Origin: Chryseosolibacter indicum
GTDB taxonomy: Bacteria; Bacteroidota; Bacteroidia; Cytophagales; Cyclobacteriaceae
Assembly: GCF_018598585.1 (NCBI RefSeq)
Contig: NZ_JAHESD010000066.1
Coordinates: 1-32,237 of the forward strand
Length of the DNA: 32,237 nucleotides
Reading direction: 5' to 3'
The translations under genes and the position numbers were made by a program. The number at the start of each line of letters is the position of its first letter. The first letter of the stretch is position 1. The notes below the pieces were generated by a model that was not told the origin of the DNA, searched no databases, and saw only the letters and a program-made list of their open reading frames with translations. This document shows positions 25,950 through 32,237 of the stretch, in pieces.

Positions 25950-26696
25950 ATGCCTATTAAAGACTACTTTTCAGGCCACGCTAAAATCTACGCAACCTTC
26001 AGGCCCGATTACCCTAATGCATTATATGACTTCATTTATAAGCACTTGCATGAGAAATCGAGAGCCTGGGATTGCGCAACAGGAAACGGACAGGTAGCCA
26101 AACACCTTGCGAGCATGTTTGATGAGGTTTATGCTACCGATATAAGCAATAAGCAACTTGAAAACGCCGTACAAGCTAGCAACATAACCTACAGTGTAAG
26201 CAGCGCCGAACACACTACCTTTCCTGATAACTACTTTGATTTAATTACGGTTGGCCAGGCCTTGCATTGGTTTCAGCGCGAATTGTTTTATAAAGAAGTA
26301 ATGCGTACAGCCAAACCCAATGGTTTGTTAGCAGTTTGGGGATATGCAGTGCTATCTGTAGATGAATCAATAGATGAATTGTTTAATAAATTCTATACAG
26401 AAACGGTAGGGCCGTATTGGGATGATGCCCGAAAGCTGGTTGAAGACCAGTACAGATCTATTTCATTTCCGTTTGAGGAGATACCTGCTCCTGCGTTTTC
26501 AATAGCGGTAGAATGGACTAAACAACAATTTGCAGGATACCTCTCATCATGGTCGTCAACCCAAAAGTTCATTAATTCAAATGGCTTTAACCCGGTAGAC
26601 GATTTTATTACATCACTAAAAAATCTTTGGCAGGATGACGAGTTGAAGAATGTTACTTTCCCTGTATTTTTGAGACTAGGAAGGATTAAAAAATAA
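25950..26696 (+). CDS. Class I SAM-dependent methyltransferase
   Basis: The 248-residue protein has the Methyltransf_11/25 Rossmann core: motif I in AWDCATGNGQVAKHL (about 39-53), the acidic ribose-binding residue in YATDIS, motif II-like FDLITVGQALHWF and VMRTAKPNGLLAVWGYA. The layout, with FSGHAKIYATFRPDYP at the start and HWF after motif II, is that of the TMT1/Crg1-like group, which includes small-molecule and trans-aconitate methyltransferases. The substrate cannot be told from sequence. No signal peptide is present. It is followed 66 bases later by the D-aminoacylase-like gene on the same strand; a functional link is not evident. Confidence 0.9.
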   Translation: MPIKDYFSGHAKIYATFRPDYPNALYDFIYKHLHEKSRAWDCATGNGQVAKHLASMFDEVYATDISNKQLENAVQASNITYSVSSAEHTTFPDNYFDLITVGQALHWFQRELFYKEVMRTAKPNGLLAVWGYAVLSVDESIDELFNKFYTETVGPYWDDARKLVEDQYRSISFPFEEIPAPAFSIAVEWTKQQFAGYLSSWSSTQKFINSNGFNPVDDFITSLKNLWQDDELKNVTFPVFLRLGRIKK

Positions 26697-26762
26697 TCCG
26701 GATCAATACAAAGAAGAACCAATCAACAGCACTCACTCCCAAACACGCTCCTCAGGCTACTT

Positions 26763-28403
26763 ATGATAAAAAAACTCTTATTACCAGCAGTCTTGTTTGT
26801 AAGTCTGTCTTGTAATGCACAGCCTCCAACAGTATATGACGTCGTTATTAGAAACGGGACAATTTACGACGGTTCCGGTAGTGCTCCCCTAAAGGGAGAC
26901 GTTGCCATTCAAAATGATACCATTGCAGCAATTGGCAACTTAAAAGATGCTGTAGGTAAAAAAGAGATTAATGCCAGCAACCTTGCAGTTGCCCCGGGGT
27001 TTATCAATATGCTAAGCTGGTCTGACGGTATTTTTCTTAAAGACGGGTCTTCGATGAGCGACATAAAACAAGGCGTTACATTGGAAGTCTTCGGCGAAGG
27101 ATGGTCTGCCGCACCTATAAAAAGAAACCTCAAAAAACCAGTAGATAGTTTGTATACTACATTGGGAGGTTATTTCAGATTTCTTCAAAAAAAAGGGATT
27201 AGCCCTAACGTTGCATCATTTGTCGGTGCTACTACTGTCCGCATCTATGTAATGGAGCATGCCAACAGAGCCCCTACAGCAGAAGAACTTAAAAAGATGA
27301 AAACACTGGTTGCTCAAGCCATGGAAGAGGGGGCAATGGGTCTCGGTACGTCACTCATCTACGCACCTGCAAACTTCGCCTCAACGCACGAGCTTATTGA
27401 GCTGTCAAAAGTTGTTTCTTCCTACGGTGGCATGTATATCACGCATATGAGAAGCGAAGGAGATTTCATTCTTAGAGCTTTAAATGAAACCATCCGAATT
27501 TCAAAAGAAGCTAATGTTCCTGCCGAGATTTATCATTTAAAAATAAACATCAAGCGTAACTGGAATAAGATCGATTCTGTTATTAACAAAATAGATAGTG
27601 CAAGAAAGACGGGACTAAAGATTACAGCCAACATGTATCCTTATATGGCAAGCGGAACGGGTTTATCTTCAAGACTGCCAACGTGGGTTCAGGAAGGTGG
27701 AGCAAAGGAAATGCGCAAGCGCCTGAAAGACCCAGCCATCAGAAAAAAGGTTTTGTATGAGATGAGAAAAGGTATTCCCTATAAGAACTCAGAACCTGAA
27801 AATGTTGTGCTAATGGGATTTCGCCTCGATTCACTTAACAAGTTATACAAAGGAAAAACACTTAGCGAAGCCTCGAAGATGCATGGCAAAGATGCCGATG
27901 AGACTGCTATTGACCTGGTGGTAAAAGATAAGTCGAGAGTTGAAGCCTTGTACTACCTTCAATCAGAAGATAACGTAAAGCGGATTTTTAAATTACCGTA
28001 CGTGAGCTTTGGTTCAGATGCCGGATCATATAATATTACAGCAGACACTGCCAATTTACCTGACCATCCAAGGGCATTCGGCACCTTTGCAAAAGTATTG
28101 GGAAGATACGTCAGAGACGAGAAACTTGTTCCGCTTGAAGAAGCTGTCAGACGTTTAACCTCCTTGCCGGCAAGCAATCTCAAAATTAAAAAACGCGGAC
28201 TTCTAAAACAGGGCTATTATGCTGACGTAGCAATTTTTGACCCTGCAAAGATTCACGACAAAGCTACTTTTACAAAACCTCATGTTTATGCAGAAGGTAT
28301 GGTTCATGTTTTGGTAAATGGCGTTTCCGTTCTCCGTGATGGAGAACATACAGGGGCAAAACCAGGCAAAATTATACGTGGCCCAGGTTATAAAGGAAAT
28401 TAA
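26763..28403 (+). CDS. D-aminoacylase-like amidohydrolase lipoprotein with altered metal site
   Basis: The 546-residue protein begins with a lipoprotein-type signal (LFVSLSC, Cys17). The amidohydrolase fold follows: YDVVIRNGTIYDGSG, LAVAPGFINM, the barrel with YITHMR (His228) and EIYHLK (His258), SFGSDAG (Asp419), and a C-terminal beta sandwich (GYYADVAIFDP). The 30-residue spacing of His228 and His258 equals that of His220 and His250 in characterised D-aminoacylase, and Asp419 fits its catalytic Asp366. However, the usual HxH after PGFID is replaced by Leu84-Ser-Trp86, and the bridging Cys in GNCG is replaced by Glu112 (GEG). It probably hydrolyses N-acyl amino acids or a related amide in the periplasm or at the membrane, but activity is uncertain. 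Confidence 0.85.
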   Translation: MIKKLLLPAVLFVSLSCNAQPPTVYDVVIRNGTIYDGSGSAPLKGDVAIQNDTIAAIGNLKDAVGKKEINASNLAVAPGFINMLSWSDGIFLKDGSSMSDIKQGVTLEVFGEGWSAAPIKRNLKKPVDSLYTTLGGYFRFLQKKGISPNVASFVGATTVRIYVMEHANRAPTAEELKKMKTLVAQAMEEGAMGLGTSLIYAPANFASTHELIELSKVVSSYGGMYITHMRSEGDFILRALNETIRISKEANVPAEIYHLKINIKRNWNKIDSVINKIDSARKTGLKITANMYPYMASGTGLSSRLPTWVQEGGAKEMRKRLKDPAIRKKVLYEMRKGIPYKNSEPENVVLMGFRLDSLNKLYKGKTLSEASKMHGKDADETAIDLVVKDKSRVEALYYLQSEDNVKRIFKLPYVSFGSDAGSYNITADTANLPDHPRAFGTFAKVLGRYVRDEKLVPLEEAVRRLTSLPASNLKIKKRGLLKQGYYADVAIFDPAKIHDKATFTKPHVYAEGMVHVLVNGVSVLRDGEHTGAKPGKIIRGPGYKGN

Positions 28404-28532
28404 AGCATTATTTTGCTAAATAAGCACAAATATTGTAACAGGTATTTTAGTCCCATTTAATGATGGCAAACTTGAAATCAGGTAAGAATAGTGTTAATTT
28501 ACGGTTTAAAGTGAGCTAACCTCACCTATCCC

Positions 28533-30785
28533 ATGAGGAAAGTAGTTACGATATTTTTATTTCTCCTTGTCAATTGTGTATGGGCACAGGATTTCAAATC
28601 TTTGATGGACAAGGGGGATAAACTCATTGCAAAGAAGGACTATGAAAATGCTTTAAAAATCTACGAAAACGCATATAACCTTGCATCTGATAATGCTGAA
28701 GTAAATTTTAAGTTAGGGCTTTGCTACCTCCATAGCGAGAAGAAGTCACGTTCCGTTCCTTATCTTGAAAGGGCTTATCGTTCCAATGCTGAAATAGATG
28801 CTGATATAGACTACCACTTAGGAATGGCATATCAATACGACCATCAGTATAGTAAAGCCAGCCATCATTATAACGAGTTTAAAACAAAGAACAAGAAATT
28901 AGCTCATATAGCTGATAATAAAATAGCAGAATGTGTTACAGGTGATTCATTAAGCAAGCACCCTGCATACGTAGTACTTGAAAATCTAGGAGGAGATGTT
29001 AATTCTATCCATCACGATTACTCACCCCTTGTTTCATCTGACGGGAGTACTTTAATTTTTACCTCAAACCGCTCTACCGATGAGTACAAATTAAAAAGCG
29101 GCACGAACTACGAAGATATCTACATTTCAACAAGACAGGGAGATTCCTGGAGTATTCCTCAAAAAATCAGCTCAAACATTAACGCAAAGTACAATGATGC
29201 TGCTGCATCTCTTTCGCACGATGGAAAAACCTTGTTCTTGTATTATGAAGAAGGTGCTGGAGATATCTATGTATCTAAGCTGGAAGGTAGCGAATGGACG
29301 AAGCCCGTTCCGCTAAACAGAAACATAAATACACCGTTGTTCTGGGAAACATCTGCGTGTATCTCTGCCGATGGCAAAAAACTCTACTTTACCAGTAACA
29401 GACCTGGTGGCAAAGGCGAGCTGGATATTTATGTCAGTGAATTGGACAGTAAAGGCGAATGGGGCAGGGCCGTTAATCTTGGGCCAACAATTAATACCCG
29501 TGGTAATGAAGATTCTCCTTTCATTCATTCGGATGGGGTTACACTTTTTTTCTCTTCTGATGGCCACCCGACCATGGGAAGTAACGACATCTTTAAAAGC
29601 GAATTTAAGGATGGTAAATGGACAAGACCCATCAACATGGGACATCCAATTAATTCAATTGAATACGATGGCTTCTTCACTTTATCTGACGATAAAAAAA
29701 CAGGCTATTTCTCTGCCATGCGTGAGGATGGATTAGGAAACGCTGATTTATACAGAATACGATTCGTTGATCCTCCCAAACAAATACAACGAGACGTAAT
29801 TCCTGAAACTGCACCTGTTATTGCAGATGTAAAAAAAGAAGAAACAAAACCAGTAGAGTCACCTGTAGTACAACCTCAGCCTGCTACCGTTACAGCATCT
29901 CAGGAAACACAACCCATAGTTGTTGCTACAACACAAGAAACAAAGCCCGTTGAACTTCCGCAGGAAACAAAATCTGAATCTCCTCCTGTTGCAGAACCTA
30001 AATCAGAAGTAGCACAGGAACGAAAATCAATAGATCCGCCAATTGTACAGGAGATTAAACCACAAAGTGCTGCGCTTGCTAAAGCGGAGGCCGAAACAAG
30101 ACAAGATCAATTTATTGACCCTATCATAGAAGAACATAAGAACAAGAAAATTGTAACTGTTCTTAAGGGAAAAGTTATTGATGAACTGTCTTCCGCACCA
30201 CTTCCTGCAACTATTACACTTGTTGACAACGAAACGAACAGAACGATATCAAGGATTAAAGCCAATACAGAAACCGGAGATTTTGAGCTTGTTATCCCAC
30301 ACGGCGGAAACTATGGCGTTGCTACTGAGGTAAGTGGATATCTTTTTAACTCAATTAACTTTAGCGTGCCTCAGTTTGCTGAATACCAGGAGATAGACAC
30401 GCACATTTTGATGGTTAAAGCGGAAGTAGGATCGAAAGTAGTTTTAAAGAACATCTTTTTCGATACCGGTAAAGCAGACTTAAGAGCAGAATCGCTATCT
30501 GAATTAGAGAACATCAGGGAACTGTTGATTGCCAACCCGCACCTTAAAGTTCAGATTAACGGGCATACCGATAACACCGGTAATGCAGCAACCAACGTAA
30601 CTTTATCACTAAACCGCGCTGAAGCTGTGGTAAATTATCTTATTGATAAAGGCATAGATACTTCGCGGCTATCAGCGAAAGGTTTTGGCTCAGAAAGACC
30701 ACTTGTTTCTAACGACGACGAACAGGAAGGTCGCGAGATCAACAGGAGAACTGAAATAGAAATTATTGAAGCAACAAGAGGTTAA
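28533..30785 (+). CDS. OmpA-family protein with TPR, PD40 and CarboxypepD-like modules (PorE-like layout)
   Basis: The 750-residue protein has an N-terminal signal (about 1-19, CVWAQ). Next come two or three TPR units (about 24-130), PD40/WD40-like propeller repeats (about 165-420: DYSPLVSSDGSTLIFTSNRS, LYFTSNRPGG, LFFSSDGHPTMG), and a Glu/Pro/Thr/Gln-rich linker (about 425-530) with repeated QETKPVE-like units. A CarboxypepD-regulatory-like domain (about 545-625) and an OmpA C-terminal peptidoglycan-binding domain (about 640-750: NIFFDTGKADL, INGHTDNTG, NRRTEIEI) complete it. The same order occurs in PorE, a type IX secretion component of Porphyromonas gingivalis, but Bacteroidota have many such paralogues. 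It probably anchors an outer-membrane complex to peptidoglycan. The exact partner is unknown. Confidence 0.9.
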   Translation: MRKVVTIFLFLLVNCVWAQDFKSLMDKGDKLIAKKDYENALKIYENAYNLASDNAEVNFKLGLCYLHSEKKSRSVPYLERAYRSNAEIDADIDYHLGMAYQYDHQYSKASHHYNEFKTKNKKLAHIADNKIAECVTGDSLSKHPAYVVLENLGGDVNSIHHDYSPLVSSDGSTLIFTSNRSTDEYKLKSGTNYEDIYISTRQGDSWSIPQKISSNINAKYNDAAASLSHDGKTLFLYYEEGAGDIYVSKLEGSEWTKPVPLNRNINTPLFWETSACISADGKKLYFTSNRPGGKGELDIYVSELDSKGEWGRAVNLGPTINTRGNEDSPFIHSDGVTLFFSSDGHPTMGSNDIFKSEFKDGKWTRPINMGHPINSIEYDGFFTLSDDKKTGYFSAMREDGLGNADLYRIRFVDPPKQIQRDVIPETAPVIADVKKEETKPVESPVVQPQPATVTASQETQPIVVATTQETKPVELPQETKSESPPVAEPKSEVAQERKSIDPPIVQEIKPQSAALAKAEAETRQDQFIDPIIEEHKNKKIVTVLKGKVIDELSSAPLPATITLVDNETNRTISRIKANTETGDFELVIPHGGNYGVATEVSGYLFNSINFSVPQFAEYQEIDTHILMVKAEVGSKVVLKNIFFDTGKADLRAESLSELENIRELLIANPHLKVQINGHTDNTGNAATNVTLSLNRAEAVVNYLIDKGIDTSRLSAKGFGSERPLVSNDDEQEGREINRRTEIEIIEATRG

Positions 30786-30817
30786 CGCATTACATCTGTT
30801 GCTCGCTATGCGCTAAC
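30781..30817. terminator. Weak stem-loop between convergent genes
   Basis: GTTAACGCAT (30781-30790) and ATGCGCTAAC (30808-30817) pair over 10 positions with one mismatch and a 17-base loop. It covers the stop of the OmpA-family gene (30783-30785) and the last codons of the convergent kinase gene. Only short T-rich sequence follows on either strand, so its strength as a terminator is doubtful. Confidence 0.35.
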
Positions 30818-31983
30818 TTCTCATTCACCAATGATTCGTGCGTAACCTTTAAGTTGGGAATGTCTATAGTAAACACTGTTCCTTCTCCCATTACAGATTT
30901 TACACTGATTTCTCCGTGTAATTTTTCAACTGTTTCCTTAACAATATATAGCCCCAAACCGGCGCCTTCGCTGCGTTCAGTTGCACGGAAAAACATATCA
31001 AAAATCTTATTGATATAACTTTCTGATATACCAATACCATTATCCCTGAATACAATGCTCAGCATCATATCAGTAACAGTACTTTCGATATGGATTATAT
31101 TATGACCCTTATTCGGATCCTTATATTTAATTGCATTGGAAACAAGATTATTGATAATTACCGATAGCCTATAAGGGTCCGTATAGAGCACGGATTGTTC
31201 ATCAAAGAAAATTGACTTTTCAATAGTATCTGAGCCGTCCATATATTTCATACGCTCGAAACTATCCTCGACCATTCTTTTAAAGTCAACCTTTTCGATA
31301 TTCAGTTCACTTCTTGCGTTACGCGAGTAGTCTAATATTTCTTTAAGGGTGTCGTCAAGCTTATGGATACTTTGCTGCATCATGGCAAAATAACCATTCA
31401 TAGTTGCATCGTTCTTTTTATTTTCGATCTGAACGAGGTTAATAAGACCAAGTACAGACATCAGTGGCGCTCTCAGGTTATGAGATACACTATACACAAA
31501 GCTATCAAGCTCTTTATTTATCTTCACCAATTCTTCGTTCTGCTTGCGAAGCGCTTTTTCCGCCTTTCTTCTTTTATGTTCATGATGGCGTTGTTTCAAA
31601 GCATTCTGGATAGCAGAAGGCAGGCGCACAAGATTAGATTTCAAAACATAATCATCAGCACCTTGCTTTAAACAGCTTACTGCAAACTCTTCTGATACTG
31701 TACCGGTAACAAGAATAAAAGGAACCTCAAGATTTTGTTTCCTGCAGATATTAAGAGCTTCAAGAGAATTGAATTGAGGCAATGCATGATCAGAGAGAAT
31801 TACATCAGGATCGAATTCATCAAGAGCATCAACAAATTCTTCGCGGGTATCTACCCGTTTGGATGAAAACGAGATCCCTTGCTTTCTTAATGCCCGTTCA
31901 ATCAAACCAACATCATCCTGAATATCCTCCAACATTAATATTTTCAATTCCTTCTCCATGAGACGTGTTATTGTTTTTATCAT
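30790..31983 (-). CDS. Receiver-histidine kinase hybrid (REC-HisKA-HATPase), cytoplasmic
   Basis: The start was placed at the ATG at 31983, whose ATGA overlaps the stop of the upstream response-regulator gene; ATG 31959, giving [12 protein letters not shown], is an equally good choice. Counting from the latter, a receiver domain (about 1-125) has acidic residues ED near 11, phospho-acceptor Asp57 and Lys107. A coiled-coil linker (about 125-150) leads to the H box [13 protein letters not shown] with His160. The HATPase domain has N box [11 protein letters not shown]1 DNGIGIS, F box FFRA and G2 [11 protein letters not shown]. No membrane helix or separate sensor domain is present, so it probably receives phosphate or signals through its receiver. 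It is coupled with the upstream single-domain regulator. Confidence 0.93.
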   Translation of the reverse strand: MIKTITRLMEKELKILMLEDIQDDVGLIERALRKQGISFSSKRVDTREEFVDALDEFDPDVILSDHALPQFNSLEALNICRKQNLEVPFILVTGTVSEEFAVSCLKQGADDYVLKSNLVRLPSAIQNALKQRHHEHKRRKAEKALRKQNEELVKINKELDSFVYSVSHNLRAPLMSVLGLINLVQIENKKNDATMNGYFAMMQQSIHKLDDTLKEILDYSRNARSELNIEKVDFKRMVEDSFERMKYMDGSDTIEKSIFFDEQSVLYTDPYRLSVIINNLVSNAIKYKDPNKGHNIIHIESTVTDMMLSIVFRDNGIGISESYINKIFDMFFRATERSEGAGLGLYIVKETVEKLHGEISVKSVMGEGTVFTIDIPNLKVTHESLVNEKLAHSEQQM

Positions 31984-32237
31984 TTGGGTGGCTGGTTCAA
32001 AAGCAGCCAAAAAAATCCTATTTCTGATATTGCTTTAACAAACTTGTCGAAATCCACAGGCTTAACGATGTAAGCATTAACTCCTAATTTATAAGACTCC
32101 ACAATATCACGCTCCTCTTTTGAGGACGTTAAGACCACAACCGGTATTATCTTCTTTCGCTCATCCGACTTTATCTTCCTTAAAACTTCTATGCCATCAA
32201 CCTTTGGCATCTTCAGATCCAGCAGTATGACTTTGGG
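31980..32237 (-). CDS. Single-domain response regulator (Rcp1-like), N-terminus beyond window
   Basis: The frame is open to the window edge, so the gene starts beyond 32237. The 85 visible residues begin at the phospho-acceptor strand ([17 protein letters not shown], with the Asp in the seventh visible codon). They continue through [13 protein letters not shown] (switch Thr/Ser) and [12 protein letters not shown] (conserved Lys), and end shortly after the last helix. There is no output domain. Such regulators of the CheY/Rcp1 kind pass phosphate to or from a sensor kinase. The four-base overlap with the downstream REC-kinase gene suggests they act in one phosphorelay; a phytochrome-like or PAS kinase just beyond the edge is a common arrangement but not visible here. 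Confidence 0.9.
   Translation of the reverse strand, partial: PKVILLDLKMPKVDGIEVLRKIKSDERKKIIPVVVLTSSKEERDIVESYKLGVNAYIVKPVDFDKFVKAISEIGFFWLLLNQPPK

Noticed and set aside
26393-26722. 109-codon antisense frame over the methyltransferase 3' end
   Set aside because: Composition and lack of motifs point to a shadow of the methyltransferase gene.
29313-29645. 110-codon antisense frame in the OmpA-family gene, and a 121-codon frame in another plus-strand frame (29371-29736)
   Set aside because: Both are shadows of the PD40 repeat region; the real frame carries clear domain motifs throughout.

Overview
The window looks like chromosomal DNA from a Bacteroidota bacterium, most likely of the Cytophagales type. 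The evidence is a SusC/SusD pair with the typical CarboxypepD-like extension and 'VVVVGYG' linker, a modular TPR/PD40/OmpA protein of the kind common in this phylum, promoters resembling the TAnnTTTG consensus, weak or absent Shine-Dalgarno sequences, and moderately AT-rich DNA. The family placement is inference from gene content. No insertion sequence, prophage, CRISPR array or rRNA was seen.

Layout. Bases 1-1673 (minus) hold two family-2 glycosyltransferases, the downstream one cut by the window edge. A 533-base gap leads into a susC-susD operon (2207-6878) closed by a strong terminator. A tRNA-Arg(CCU) and hflX lie on the minus strand (7062-8420). Bases 8596-15070 (plus) form a tightly packed exopolysaccharide operon: GT4 glycosyltransferase, RmlC-type epimerase, Wza-like export lipoprotein, Wzc-like tyrosine autokinase, PHP-type phosphatase and an SDR epimerase. 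Bases 15127-19033 form a second compact set: TPR protein, ComA-type phosphosulfolactate synthase homologue, DUF368 membrane protein and shikimate dehydrogenase. uvrB and a small secreted protein follow.

Bases 21829-23579 (minus) encode Mn-type superoxide dismutase, tadA and a secreted protein of unknown function. aspS (plus) ends in a 16-bp terminator hairpin. A 432-base non-coding stretch with several inverted repeats follows, then a methyltransferase, a D-aminoacylase-like lipoprotein with an altered metal site, and the OmpA-family modular protein. The right end (minus) carries a single-domain response regulator, cut by the edge, overlapping a REC-histidine kinase gene.

How the genes work together. 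The clearest functional units are nutrient uptake (SusCD) and polysaccharide synthesis and export. In the latter the BY-kinase and PHP phosphatase probably form an antagonistic pair that controls chain length. A possible envelope theme links the ComA-like protein (a potential source of sulfonolipid precursors) with DUF368 (undecaprenyl-phosphate recycling). No clearly new multi-gene system was found. The best leads are the remodelled amidohydrolase active site, the ComA/DUF368 cluster and the structured non-coding region at 25518-25949.
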